Below are positions 39,147-47,531 of a stretch of 64,000 nt of DNA, one piece after another. This DNA comes from Leptospira langatensis (GTDB lineage: Bacteria > Spirochaetota > Leptospiria > Leptospirales > Leptospiraceae): contig NZ_RQER01000006.1 in NCBI RefSeq assembly GCF_004770615.1, positions 484,230-548,229 on the forward strand, in the 5' to 3' direction. The number at the start of each line of letters is the position of its first letter. The first letter of the stretch is position 1. Both the position numbers and the translations under genes were made by a program. Under the pieces are notes generated by a model. That model was given only the letters and a program-made list of their open reading frames with translations, did no database searches and was not told the origin of the DNA.

Positions 39147-39932
39147 ATGGGCCTAAGAAAGCTTTTTGCATTTGTATTCTTTACTCAACTTTTCTTTTTC
39201 TCCACTTCCGTTTTCTCCTTAGGGACTTATTCCGAAGGATGGACCGTCGCCAAGCTAACCCAATTCGAGAGTAGCGGGATCATCTATGAATCCTATGAAG
39301 GGGTCATCGAAGTGACCGTTTATGACCCTGCCGAGGAATGCGACATGGCCAGGGACGAGTGCTTTACACCCATGCGTAAGAAAGTACAGGTCAGCGTGCG
39401 CCCCGAAAATGCGGATGTTGTAAATTTCTTAAGCAAAAACCTGAACCAAACAATTTTAATACAATTTAATATACATAGGATCAAGCCGGTCGCGCTTTCT
39501 ACGAGTATCGAGATCGTAGATGCACAATACCAAGATAGCAAGCTTCCGCATACGGAACCTGTAAAAGATCCTAGCGGCAGGCTCACTGTTTGGGTTCACG
39601 CGCACGATACGGCCCAACCTATAGATAAGATGACGAGCCGCAAGACTGGAGGAAAAAGGAATTTTTCCGTTACAGGCAGGATTCTCAGCCTCGAATACAA
39701 AGGAACAGTTGTCGGGACATACGAAGGCATCTACTTGGACGAATCCAGAGGAAAGGTCCATCCTTTCTCCATCACTTCGGAAGAGATGGCTGAATTCGCA
39801 TGGAAAGCAATGAAATACAGCGGTAGATATTTTCTAGGAGTTTCCGTTGCATTCGTAGTCGGGGTCCGAGAATCCAACTACGATATCTTCGAGATCAACT
39901 TCAGAGAACCTGCGGGAACTCAGTCGAAGTAA
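39147..39932 (+). CDS. Secreted hypothetical protein
   Basis: A 261-residue protein with a clear signal peptide (residues 1-24). The mature part begins GTYSEGWTVAKLTQFESSGIIYESYEGVIEV in shorter form, a pattern found in uncharacterised bacterial proteins that control or sit in the envelope, and contains a paired cysteine stretch EECDMARDEC. No catalytic motif seen. Followed at 76 bases by the marR gene on the same strand, but with its own operator-promoter between them, so probably a separate unit. Confidence 0.6.
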   Translation: MGLRKLFAFVFFTQLFFFSTSVFSLGTYSEGWTVAKLTQFESSGIIYESYEGVIEVTVYDPAEECDMARDECFTPMRKKVQVSVRPENADVVNFLSKNLNQTILIQFNIHRIKPVALSTSIEIVDAQYQDSKLPHTEPVKDPSGRLTVWVHAHDTAQPIDKMTSRKTGGKRNFSVTGRILSLEYKGTVVGTYEGIYLDESRGKVHPFSITSEEMAEFAWKAMKYSGRYFLGVSVAFVVGVRESNYDIFEINFREPAGTQSK

Positions 39933-39969
39933 ACCTAAAAACTAGCTTCAAACCTCGATTTTTTCCCGC

Positions 39970-40005
39970 TTGACAAAACATCCCAACTATTTCGATGTCT
40001 AAATA
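39970..40005 (+). promoter_or_regulatory. marR promoter with MarR-type operator
   Basis: A consensus -35 TTGACA (39970-39975) lies upstream of an imperfect palindrome TATTTCGATGTCTAAATA (39988-40005) that ends three bases before the marR ATG. It matches the perfect palindrome in front of the SDR gene at 16 of 18 positions. A bound protein would cover the -10 region, giving autorepression. No Shine-Dalgarno sequence precedes the ATG. Confidence 0.65.
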
Positions 40006-40008
40006 TAT

Positions 40009-40434
40009 ATGAAACCCGAGTTCATCATTCATTTGCTATCCAGGACCAGAGATCGGATCCAAAAGCATTTATCTGCCGAGTTTCAAAAGCAGGGGATCCA
40101 GGATCTTGTCCCTGCACATGGAGGAGTTCTATTTGCCTTGGGAAAGGGTGGTCCCCTGACTATGAGCGAACTTGCAAAAGGGTTAGATAGAACCAACTCC
40201 ACAATCACCGCCCTACTAGATAAGATGGAAGAAACAGGCTATATTAAGCGATCCAAGCCGTATGAAGATGAAAGAGTTACTTCTGCGGAGCTAACCGAAA
40301 AAGGAAAAGTGACCTTGGATCTCGTCCAAAAGGCATCTAAAGCAACACTTCTTCGTATCAACAAGGACTTGAACCAAAACGAAAGGGAAGAGTTCTTTCG
40401 TATTCTAACCAAAATCTATTCTAATTTCGAATAA
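40009..40434 (+). CDS. MarR-family transcriptional regulator
   Basis: A 141-residue winged-helix regulator: LTMSELAKGLDRTNSTITALLDKMEETGYIKRS is the recognition helix and wing start, and DERVTSAELTEKGK the wing. Length and layout are typical of MarR. Matching palindromes lie directly before this gene and before the short-chain dehydrogenase 69 bases downstream, so it probably represses both until a ligand binds. The ATG has no visible ribosome binding site, so translation may be from a nearly leaderless transcript. Confidence 0.9.
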   Translation: MKPEFIIHLLSRTRDRIQKHLSAEFQKQGIQDLVPAHGGVLFALGKGGPLTMSELAKGLDRTNSTITALLDKMEETGYIKRSKPYEDERVTSAELTEKGKVTLDLVQKASKATLLRINKDLNQNEREEFFRILTKIYSNFE

Positions 40435-40469
40435 ATATGAGAAAGCGAAAATTTTAATAGTGCACCCAT

Positions 40470-40489
40470 TTATTTCGATATCGAAATAA
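40470..40489. promoter_or_regulatory. Perfect palindromic operator before the SDR gene
   Basis: A perfect 20-base palindrome with arms TTATTTCGAT / ATCGAAATAA, three bases upstream of AGGAGG and 14 bases before the SDR start codon. It is the better copy of the site before marR. Strong candidate binding site for the adjacent MarR protein. Confidence 0.75.
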
Positions 40490-40503
40490 TAAAGGAGGAA
40501 TTT

Positions 40504-41253
40504 ATGTTTCAAGGGAAGACAGCTGTGATCACCGGATCAGCAAGAGGAATAGGGAAAGCAATTGCGAGAATGCTTTCCGAAAGAGGATGTAAGGTTATCA
40601 TCTCCGACCTGAACGAATTGGACTGCGAGGCAACGGCCAAAGAACTAAGTTCGAAGAATCACTCAGAAGTTCTTTGGAAAGCTTGCGATGTTATCTCCAA
40701 GACCCAGAACAAAGAGCTCGCAGACTTTGCATTGGAAAAAACGGGATCCTTGGATATTTGGATCAATAATGCAGGAGTGGTAGAGGATGACCTATTCTTG
40801 CGAATGAGCGAAGAGAAATGGGATAAGGTCCATTCCGTAAATTTGAAAGCAGCCTTTTTCGGAACCCAAGCCGCAGCAAAATTGATGTTAAAGAATAAGA
40901 AAGGAAGGATCATCAATATAGGTTCTGTTTCCGGTTTCTATGGGAATGGAGGCCAAGCGAATTACTCCTCTGCAAAGGCAGGACTAATGGCCCTCACAAA
41001 ATCCGCAGCGAGAGAATTTGCTTCCCGAAATATCACCGTGAATTGTGTAGCTTCCGGTTTTATCGCGAACGATTTCGTAACCCATGTGCCGAAAGAAGTG
41101 CAAGAATCTATACTAAATTCTATTCCTCTGAAGATAGACAGAAACCCTGAGGACTCTGTGGCTTCTGCTGTTTCTTTCCTAGCTTCCGATGAAGCGGATT
41201 GGATTACAGGTGCAACTCTTAGAGTCGATGGGGGAATGATGATCGGATTCTAA
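40504..41253 (+). CDS. Short-chain dehydrogenase/reductase (FabG-like)
   Basis: A 249-residue classical SDR: TGSARGIGKAIA (cofactor), NNAG near residue 86, catalytic Ser in NIGSVSG, and YSSAKAG (Tyr and Lys), ending in TGATLRVDGGMMIGF. The family reduces 3-oxoacyl carriers or oxidises alcohols with NAD(P). The setting under a MarR regulator rather than in a fatty acid operon suggests an inducible role, perhaps towards a small hydroxy or keto compound. Strong AGGAGG ribosome binding site. Confidence 0.88.
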   Translation: MFQGKTAVITGSARGIGKAIARMLSERGCKVIISDLNELDCEATAKELSSKNHSEVLWKACDVISKTQNKELADFALEKTGSLDIWINNAGVVEDDLFLRMSEEKWDKVHSVNLKAAFFGTQAAAKLMLKNKKGRIINIGSVSGFYGNGGQANYSSAKAGLMALTKSAAREFASRNITVNCVASGFIANDFVTHVPKEVQESILNSIPLKIDRNPEDSVASAVSFLASDEADWITGATLRVDGGMMIGF

Positions 41254-41268
41254 AACCTTCCGTTATTC

Positions 41269-41309
41269 TTTGCGAGTCTAGGGAATAAACGAAACCTTAG
41301 GCTCGCAAA
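41269..41309 (+). terminator. Hairpin after the SDR gene
   Basis: Eight-base perfect arms TTTGCGAG / CTCGCAAA, extended inside by CTAGG / CCTTAG, 16 bases past the SDR stop. Followed by AAATTTACTT, a weak U-tract. Probable terminator of the marR-SDR unit. Confidence 0.5.
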
Positions 41310-41379
41310 ATTTACTTGCCCTACTCAACACCTGCATAGATATAAAACCTGATCTTTTCTCTCCGGAATTTGAAAGAAT

Positions 41380-41943
41380 ATGCAAGCTCGCAATAAGTAC
41401 TGCCTTTATATTGAATCCCTAGGCCCGAAAGACGTATCCGAAAACAAGATCTATCACGACAACGAATACGGTTATCCTCTTCATTCGGACGATGAGCTCT
41501 TCGGGAGACTGATCTTAGAGATCAATCAGGCTGGACTTTCCTGGACAACGATCCTAAAGAAGAAAGAATCCTTTCGCAAGGCCTACAAGAATTTCTCGAT
41601 CTCTAAGATCGCCAAGTTCAAGGAAAAGGATTTCGAAAGGCTCATGAACGATGCTGGGATCATTCGGAACAGGCTCAAGATCAATGCGGCCATCCATAAT
41701 GCGAACGTCATACTCGGTTTACAAAAGGAATTCGGGAGTTTTCAAAAATGGATCGATTCCCATCATCCTAAAACGAAAGAAGAATGGGTGAAGATCTTTA
41801 AGAAGAATTTCGTATTCGTGGGAGGGGAGATCGTGAACGAATTCTTAATGAGTACCGGATATCTGAGAGGTTCTCACGATCCTTTATGCCCGATCCATAA
41901 GAAAGTCTTAAAAGCAAAACCGGCTTGGGATCGAAAAAAATAG
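41380..41943 (+). CDS. tag: DNA-3-methyladenine glycosylase I
   Basis: Excises 3-methyladenine from alkylated DNA. The 187-residue protein has YHDNEYG near the N-terminus, the QAGLSWTTILKKKESFR helix, NDAGIIRNRLKI and KNFVFVGG, all conserved in Tag. Zinc ligands are plausible at Cys8 and His25 in the N-terminus and in the C-terminal SHDPLCPIH stretch. Single gene; the neighbours give no regulation clue. Confidence 0.9.
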   Translation: MQARNKYCLYIESLGPKDVSENKIYHDNEYGYPLHSDDELFGRLILEINQAGLSWTTILKKKESFRKAYKNFSISKIAKFKEKDFERLMNDAGIIRNRLKINAAIHNANVILGLQKEFGSFQKWIDSHHPKTKEEWVKIFKKNFVFVGGEIVNEFLMSTGYLRGSHDPLCPIHKKVLKAKPAWDRKK

Positions 41944-42102
41944 AACTAGCTTCCGAAAGAATTCTTCTAAACGAATAGAGAAATTAGAACGCAATAGCAA
42001 ACGACAAGGTATTCGGAATGAACGGATCAATTTCCGGCTTGAAAACGTTAGTTTTCTGCTGGAAGCTTCCTTATCCGAGTAATATAATCGGTTTTCGAAC
42101 GA

Positions 42103-42705
42103 ATGAAATCCAAATTGTCAATACTCCTACTTTGTCTCTTGGCAATCGGTTCCCCTTTTTTTCTAAAAGCGCAACCGAGCAAGGAGTCCTGTTTGAATTG
42201 GGAGAATATATTTCCTAAAGTTGAATCCAGGATGTATTTGGAGATCAGCGATCTAGATCTGATCATAGATCCTCCTTCCGCAGCCTATATGCGAAGTACT
42301 CGTGCAGGAGAAAGGGTCCCGATCACAAAAGGCTCTTTCAGCATAGAAAACAACAAAGAAGTACACGTTGCCTTCACATACGATTCTGGAGATCCGGACG
42401 AATGTGCTATAACATGCAAGGAACAGGCCAAATTCATTCACACTTCTAAAGATGCAAACGAGGTCTATGATTCCTGTGTTAAATCCTGTAAAGATAATAC
42501 CAACTCAAAGTATGGAAAGGATCAATTTAAACTCCCTATCTGGTTCAGGATCTATAGAGACGAGTCCGATCAGATCCGCGTAGATTCCATTTTGTACAAG
42601 GATCCGAATCCTGTTCTAGGAAGATTCGCATACACATTCCCCCATTATTTTGCGGGAGACTTAGTGAAGTGTTCTGCCCATGTCTGGGACTTCGGTGCTA
42701 ATTGA
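42103..42705 (+). CDS. Secreted hypothetical protein with twin CX3C motifs
   Basis: A 200-residue protein with a signal peptide (1-24, cleavage near LKA-QP). In the middle are two CX3C motifs, ECAITC and DSCVKSC, separated by 19 residues, a spacing that would allow a helical hairpin held by two disulfides. Two further cysteines lie near the ends. No family recognised. It converges with the TetR gene, 13 bases away. Confidence 0.6.
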   Translation: MKSKLSILLLCLLAIGSPFFLKAQPSKESCLNWENIFPKVESRMYLEISDLDLIIDPPSAAYMRSTRAGERVPITKGSFSIENNKEVHVAFTYDSGDPDECAITCKEQAKFIHTSKDANEVYDSCVKSCKDNTNSKYGKDQFKLPIWFRIYRDESDQIRVDSILYKDPNPVLGRFAYTFPHYFAGDLVKCSAHVWDFGAN

Positions 42706-42718
42706 TAAGACTCGATTT

Positions 42719-43321
42719 TTAAACCGCAGGATCTAGGGAGAGAAGTTCTTTTTCTAAGCGGTCGATGTACTTCATATTCCCCGACATGCCATAGAGCTGC
42801 AAGGCACCTTGGTAATAGAATAGGATCCTTTCCGAGATCTCCCTTGCCTCTTCCTCGCTTAGCTTCTTCTTAGAATTCATTTCCGCATTTCGGATATAGA
42901 TCTCGAATTCATCCACCCATCTATCCAAAGCCAATTTTACAAAATCTGCAAGTTCTGGTTCGTCATGGGTCTGGTTAGAAAGATTCGCATATGGACAACC
43001 GTAATGATACGAACTTCGCAGTCCGCGGCGCAGCACCCTCATCCATGACTTTACGAAATCGGAATATTTCTTTTCACGAGCCATCACCTTCTTCGCAGGA
43101 CCTAGAATAGAATCTTCCTGATCCATTAGGTACGCCTTTCCCAGATCCTTTTTAGATGGATAGTGAATATAGAGGCTCTTCTTAAAGGCCCCTGCCTCTT
43201 CGAGGATCTCGTTTATTCCCGTATTCGGATAGCCCTTGGCATAGAAAAGCCTGGAAGCGGCTTTTAATATACGTTCCTTTGCTGGATCTTCCGGTTGGAT
43301 GCTGTCCTTTTTCACAAGCAT
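42719..43321 (-). CDS. TetR-family transcriptional regulator
   Basis: A 200-residue regulator. The N-terminal helix-turn-helix is ASRLFYAKGYPNTGINEILEEAGAFKKSLYIHYPSKKDLGKAY (key blocks GYPNTGINEI and LYIHYPSKKDL), as in TetR proteins of the AcrR/QacR type. The ligand domain is unspecific. Divergent from an acyl-CoA thioesterase-like gene across 108 bases that contain two matching operators, so it probably represses both genes and senses an acyl-CoA or fatty acid. Confidence 0.9.
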   Translation of the reverse strand: MLVKKDSIQPEDPAKERILKAASRLFYAKGYPNTGINEILEEAGAFKKSLYIHYPSKKDLGKAYLMDQEDSILGPAKKVMAREKKYSDFVKSWMRVLRRGLRSSYHYGCPYANLSNQTHDEPELADFVKLALDRWVDEFEIYIRNAEMNSKKKLSEEEAREISERILFYYQGALQLYGMSGNMKYIDRLEKELLSLDPAV

Positions 43322-43351
43322 GGGGCTGGCTCTTTTTTCTAATTCGATCTT

Positions 43352-43383
43352 AATTATGGTAGACAGGTTTGTCTACCATAATT
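43352..43383. promoter_or_regulatory. TetR operator 1 (perfect inverted repeat)
   Basis: A perfect inverted repeat with 14-base arms (AATTATGGTAGACA / TGTCTACCATAATT) and a 4-base centre, 30 bases from the tetR start. Its core is GGTAGAC-N6-GTCTACC. Very unlikely by chance, and placed where it would cover promoters in both directions. Confidence 0.85.
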
Positions 43384-43399
43384 TATCCTGGAACCAGCA

Positions 43400-43419
43400 G
43401 GTAGACTGATTGGTCCACC
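43400..43419. promoter_or_regulatory. TetR operator 2 (imperfect copy)
   Basis: GGTAGAC-N6-GTCCACC repeats the core of operator 1 with the same 6-base spacing and one changed base. It directly abuts the GGAGG ribosome binding site of the thioesterase gene (43420-43424), so binding here would also block that transcript. Confidence 0.7.
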
Positions 43420-43429
43420 GGAGGATTTT

Positions 43430-44254
43430 ATGAGGCTTATGGAAGAATCCCAAAAGACAATAAGCTCCCTTTCCCTACCGGTCCGCAGAGCGGATTTGGA
43501 TATTAACGGCCATGTGAATAACGGAACCTACCAAAGTTATCTGGCAGAGGCTCGGATTAAGGCTTTTGCAGAATTGAAACAGCAGGGTGAATCTCAGATC
43601 CTGGAACCAGATCGTCTAGCGATTCGTCGCTGCGAACTAGAATACAAGGGTGAGCTAAAGTATCCCGAAGAAGCGCATATTACGACAGAAATCACACGTT
43701 CCAATCCGGAATCCACCGAGATCGTTCAGGACATGTACCGCACCTCCGACTCAAGCCTGGTTACCAAGGCCCGCTTTATCCTGGGGCTTCCGGGAGAAGA
43801 GAAGGAAGTTTTCTTTAACGAAGAGAATTATCCGTTTGCCTTTTATCATCCGATCAGTGTGCGCTGGGCGGAGTTAAATCCGGAAGGGGTTGTGAATTTA
43901 GATACGATCCAATATTATCTGGACGATGCAAGGATACGCTCTTCGTATCAATGCGGCTTAGATCTTGAAGGACTCAGAGCAAAAGGAGTCGGCCCTGTCG
44001 TTTATAAGGCGGAGCTAAATTACTTCGACACGATGACATTTCCGAATGAGTATGTGATCGTTACCTCTTATCTCAGATCCGAGAAGAATCGGCTCGCGTT
44101 CTCTCATGATATGTTTTCTAGATCCACAAAGAAACTGGTCGTCTCTTCTTTGGTGCACGGGCTTTTTATGGACTTAAAGAGAAAGAGACCGCATCAATTT
44201 ACGGAAGCAGAAATGGAGAAGATATTCCACACTAAAACGACACCCATTTTCTAA
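43430..44254 (+). CDS. Double-hotdog acyl-CoA/acyl-ACP thioesterase-like protein
   Basis: A 274-residue protein with two 4HBT-type hotdog halves. The first has VRRADLDINGHVNNGTYQSYLAEAR, the second VRWAELNPEGVVNLDTIQYYLDDAR, both in the position of the catalytic helix (D-x3-GHVNN is complete only in the first half). The family releases fatty acids from CoA or ACP. Start ATG at 43430 follows GGAGG at five bases. Controlled with its divergent TetR neighbour by the paired operators. Confidence 0.85.
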   Translation: MRLMEESQKTISSLSLPVRRADLDINGHVNNGTYQSYLAEARIKAFAELKQQGESQILEPDRLAIRRCELEYKGELKYPEEAHITTEITRSNPESTEIVQDMYRTSDSSLVTKARFILGLPGEEKEVFFNEENYPFAFYHPISVRWAELNPEGVVNLDTIQYYLDDARIRSSYQCGLDLEGLRAKGVGPVVYKAELNYFDTMTFPNEYVIVTSYLRSEKNRLAFSHDMFSRSTKKLVVSSLVHGLFMDLKRKRPHQFTEAEMEKIFHTKTTPIF

Positions 44255-44302
44255 AGAATAAGTATTTGAAAGTTTTCTTATATTCGGAGAGGGTTCTCTT
44301 GC

Positions 44303-44986
44303 ATGAGATTCGAGCATTGGAGCCCTCTTCATTTTACTATTCTATTACTGACCTTTTTTCTAAGCGTTTGCCTGCCTCTCTATGTCCGAAAGTTCGTATC
44401 CCTAAAAACTAGGAATTATATCGGCTTCTCCCTAGGCACGATATTGATCCTGAACTATGTAGTTTATATTATCTATAGAGCTGAAGCAGGACTTTGGCAT
44501 TGGCGTTACGATCTGCCGATGGAGTTTTGCAATTGGTCTGCTATTGTAACCTCCCTCGCACTCTTTACCAGAAATCGAACTCTTGCAGAACTTTCTTATT
44601 TCTGGGTCATGGCTGGATCTTTTCAAGGAGTTCTAACTCCCGATCTTTCCGTTAGTTTTCCCCATATTTACTTTTTCATATTTTTCATCGCCCATTCGGG
44701 GTTGGTGGTCTCTACGTTATACGCAGTATTTGGTCTTGGTTTAGTACCGAGAAAAGGAGCAGTTATTCGGTCTGTTCTTTATAGCCAGGTCTATGTGGTA
44801 GTCGCTATGGCCCTGGATTTTCTTTTAGATGCAAATTACGGTTATATGCGTTATAAACCGTCTTCCGATTCGGCCTTGGACTTCTTGGGCCCTTGGCCGA
44901 TTTATATTCTTTGGATGGAGCTACTCGGGATCCTTCTATTTACCTTGCTCTATCTTCCTTTTTGGAGAAGGAACAAAGAAAATTAA
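44303..44986 (+). CDS. YwaF/TIGR02206-type integral membrane protein
   Basis: A 227-residue protein with about seven membrane segments. The pattern LPMEFCNWSAIVTSLAL, the central GSFQGVLTPDLSVSFPH, and LDFLGPWPIYILWMELLG match the TIGR02206 (YwaF) membrane family, of unknown function. A GGAGAGGG lies upstream of the ATG at 44303. Overlaps the convergent FecR-like gene by three or four bases at the stops. Confidence 0.75.
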   Translation: MRFEHWSPLHFTILLLTFFLSVCLPLYVRKFVSLKTRNYIGFSLGTILILNYVVYIIYRAEAGLWHWRYDLPMEFCNWSAIVTSLALFTRNRTLAELSYFWVMAGSFQGVLTPDLSVSFPHIYFFIFFIAHSGLVVSTLYAVFGLGLVPRKGAVIRSVLYSQVYVVVAMALDFLLDANYGYMRYKPSSDSALDFLGPWPIYILWMELLGILLFTLLYLPFWRRNKEN

Positions 44987-46323
44987 TATTCGTATTCTAT
45001 CCTGTCGACTGCTTCTACCGGAATGATCAGATTTCCTTCGGCTTTTAGAACGATAAAGAAATTATCCTGCTGATAGATATAACCTGTTTCAGAAGTCCCG
45101 TCTTTCATATGAAGGACTCGGATTTCCTGAGGTTGGCTCTTTTCTTTCAACAACTCGATCGTTGAGGTTTTATCGATCTTCTTGACCAAATTCATCAGAA
45201 GTTCTTTTTCTTTCAGGTCTTTCGTCGGAAAGCGCACCATGGTAGAGAACTTCTTCTCCAACTCGGCTTTTTCCTTTGGTAAAATATCTTTTAGGGAATT
45301 TTTAAGTTCACTAGGAACAGCTTGAGAACCGGCTTTAGGTAGAGCGTCTATCTGAGATTTTAAGCTCTTGATCAATTCCTCATCTAGTTCTAGATCAGGT
45401 TTCCGATTTTTGCCGACACGGATCGCGTCTTCTATCTTTCTCAATCCCTCGATCCTTGCCTTGCTCAGACCTGGCCAAGAGATCTGACGTCCTGCATCGA
45501 TAAGGACTTGCTGCTTATCAAACAAGTTCGGATATTCTTTTTGAAGAAGTTCCAACTCTTTCTTGCTAACTACAGAAGAGAGCGATTCCCAAAAGACCGC
45601 GTCTCCGGATTCAAGCCTCACTCTTCCTTCTAAGACCTGAACGGATATGAAATGATTGGAGCGATTCCTATCCAAGGAAACCTTGGTACCTTCTAAGGTT
45701 AATTTAAAATCGGTCGCGGTAATAAATACGCTCTCTGAATTCTTAGGTCCGAGGCTATCCAGGAGTAGGCCACCATAACCCAGATTGATATGGATCTCTT
45801 CCTCGTTATGTTCTGCGATAAAATCCGTTTCCGGTAAGGCACGAACAGTTGCGCTTTTTCTTCCTTCTAGTTGAATATCACAGACTGAGAATTTTCCGGA
45901 TCGAATTTCCTTACCGGTGATGTCTTGTCCAGGTTCTAGCTTTTCTCCGTTAGAAGAACAATCTCCATAAGATTGAGTGAATATATTTGCCGGTTCTTGT
46001 TTTGCAAAAGGGTTTCTTGCCAAATAGAATCCAATGGACAATAAGATCAATGCCGCGGCGCCCACGAGTAGCACTGACTTAGGGAGGAATATTACCTTTC
46101 TCCGTGCAGTATAATTCGGCTGAAGCTCCCGATCCGAAGCCTCAACGATCGAGTTTTGGAGCTTACTTTGGATGCGAGTGATCTGACGATATTCTTCGGC
46201 CTTATCAGGATCATGGAGTACAAACTCCAATAATCTCTTTTTGCCGGCAGCATTGATCTCGCCGGAAATATAAGATTCCAGAAGTTCTTCGAAACTTTTA
46301 GTCTGTTCTGTGTTCAACGACAT
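44983..46323 (-). CDS. FecR-like anti-sigma/sensor protein
   Basis: From the ATG at 46323 the protein has 446 residues. A short cytoplasmic N-terminus with a ZAS-like DPDKAEEYRQI helix is followed by one membrane segment (KSVLLVGAAALILLSIGFYLA, about 83) and a FecR domain (ATVRALPETDFIAEH, FKLTLEGTKVSLDRN, VLEGRVRLESG), a helical region, and a C-terminal small beta domain. It starts one base after the stop of the sigma factor gene, so the two form a sigma/anti-sigma pair. No TonB-dependent receptor follows, unlike classic FecIR systems. A TTG at 46335 is a weaker start. Confidence 0.8.
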   Translation of the reverse strand: MSLNTEQTKSFEELLESYISGEINAAGKKRLLEFVLHDPDKAEEYRQITRIQSKLQNSIVEASDRELQPNYTARRKVIFLPKSVLLVGAAALILLSIGFYLARNPFAKQEPANIFTQSYGDCSSNGEKLEPGQDITGKEIRSGKFSVCDIQLEGRKSATVRALPETDFIAEHNEEEIHINLGYGGLLLDSLGPKNSESVFITATDFKLTLEGTKVSLDRNRSNHFISVQVLEGRVRLESGDAVFWESLSSVVSKKELELLQKEYPNLFDKQQVLIDAGRQISWPGLSKARIEGLRKIEDAIRVGKNRKPDLELDEELIKSLKSQIDALPKAGSQAVPSELKNSLKDILPKEKAELEKKFSTMVRFPTKDLKEKELLMNLVKKIDKTSTIELLKEKSQPQEIRVLHMKDGTSETGYIYQQDNFFIVLKAEGNLIIPVEAVDRIEYEY

Positions 46324-46324
46324 C

Positions 46325-46855
46325 TTACAGTCCAATCCCTTCTGACTCGAGATAAGTGCGTAAAATCCTAAAAGCGCTTAACAAGCGACGACTTACGGTT
46401 CTCTCCGAAATCCCCAAAGCCTCAGCAGTTTCTCTCAAGGTCTTCTTTTGGATCTCTTTCAATAGTATTATGCTTTTTTCCGGCTCAGGTAGACTGGAAA
46501 CTCCCTGTTTCAACGCGGAGCTGATAGAATTTTTTTCCAGATCTAGGGGATCCTCATGGTTCCCGTCGGATAATTCCGGAAAGTTCTCGATATTGATAGA
46601 AACATTCCCGAATTCCTTCTTTGTACGATTAAAATGTTTAAAGTAAAGATTTTTACCGATTGTGCAGGACCAAGAAGAGAAACTTCCACGATTCGGATCG
46701 AATCGGTCCATGACCTCGAATGCTTTTAAAAAGGTCTCTTGGGTTAAATCCTCTGCGATTTCCGGATTTCCGGAGAGTTTTAACAGGAAATGGTAAACAG
46801 TATTCTTGCATGACTCATAGAGTATGGAGAATTCCTGTTGCGAAAGACCTTGCAT
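46325..46855 (-). CDS. ECF-type RNA polymerase sigma factor
   Basis: A 176-residue sigma-70-family factor: region 2 is AEDLTQETFLKAFEVMDRFDPNRGSFSSWSC in pieces (AEDLTQETF, RGSFSSW), region 4 is LRETAEALGISERTVSRRLLSAFRIL. Regions 1 and 3 are missing, as in ECF factors. It directly precedes the FecR-like gene and is probably held inactive by it until an envelope signal arrives. Confidence 0.9.
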   Translation of the reverse strand: MQGLSQQEFSILYESCKNTVYHFLLKLSGNPEIAEDLTQETFLKAFEVMDRFDPNRGSFSSWSCTIGKNLYFKHFNRTKKEFGNVSINIENFPELSDGNHEDPLDLEKNSISSALKQGVSSLPEPEKSIILLKEIQKKTLRETAEALGISERTVSRRLLSAFRILRTYLESEGIGL

Positions 46856-46942
46856 TTTCCTCAGATGCGGGTGAAAAGCCGCGTTTCTGGCTAATCTTTA
46901 TAAGACATTGGTTATACGGAAGCAAAATTCCGGAGTCCGCTT

Positions 46943-47410
46943 TTAACCCTTCTTTGACTTTTTCTTGGGGGAAGCGACCTTGAGGCTTTTCGGGTCAGCA
47001 CCCTTAATTAGGTTTAAAGTAGGAACAGTCATATTTCTCAGATATACTTCTAGATAGCTTAGGAATTCGGGTTCATCCTTATGATCGTTTAGATAGGAAA
47101 GGATCGTTCGGATGACGGGAGACTCGATTAGATCCCCCAACACGTTTTCTTGAACAGGCTTCTTATTATCTTTAGGAAAGAACTGCTTTATCTCTATCTG
47201 ATAAAAGCTACACATCCGGATCAGGTCCCCTCCGAGTATCCTGGATGTTCCTCTCTCTACTTTTCCCAATAAGTTTGGATTGAAAGGGACCTTGAATTCT
47301 TTCTCGAGTCTATCTGCAAGTTGTTGCAGAGAAAGGCCTTTCTGGGTCCGGTGAAAGCGCAAGACTTGGCCCAGCTTTTTATATATTTCTTCCTCGGATT
47401 CTTTTTCCAT
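46943..47410 (-). CDS. XRE-family helix-turn-helix regulator
   Basis: A 155-residue protein with an N-terminal Cro/CI-type domain (GQVLRFHRTQKGLSLQQLADRL ... NPNLLGKVERGTS) and a helical C-terminal half ending in a lysine-rich tail. It lies 87 bases upstream of the sigma gene on the same strand. Inverted repeats in the intergenic region beyond its start (47532-47565) are candidates for its own operator. No target can be named. Confidence 0.8.
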   Translation of the reverse strand: MEKESEEEIYKKLGQVLRFHRTQKGLSLQQLADRLEKEFKVPFNPNLLGKVERGTSRILGGDLIRMCSFYQIEIKQFFPKDNKKPVQENVLGDLIESPVIRTILSYLNDHKDEPEFLSYLEVYLRNMTVPTLNLIKGADPKSLKVASPKKKSKKG

Positions 47411-47531
47411 ACTTGAGACGCTTGATAAGTGTCTAGAATGGAATGAGATCTCTCCAGCAGATCCGCTTCGAATCGAATTCCGGTCGAACCTTCTCCTAAG
47501 AAGGCTTTCGAAAAATTTTTCAATCGATTAC

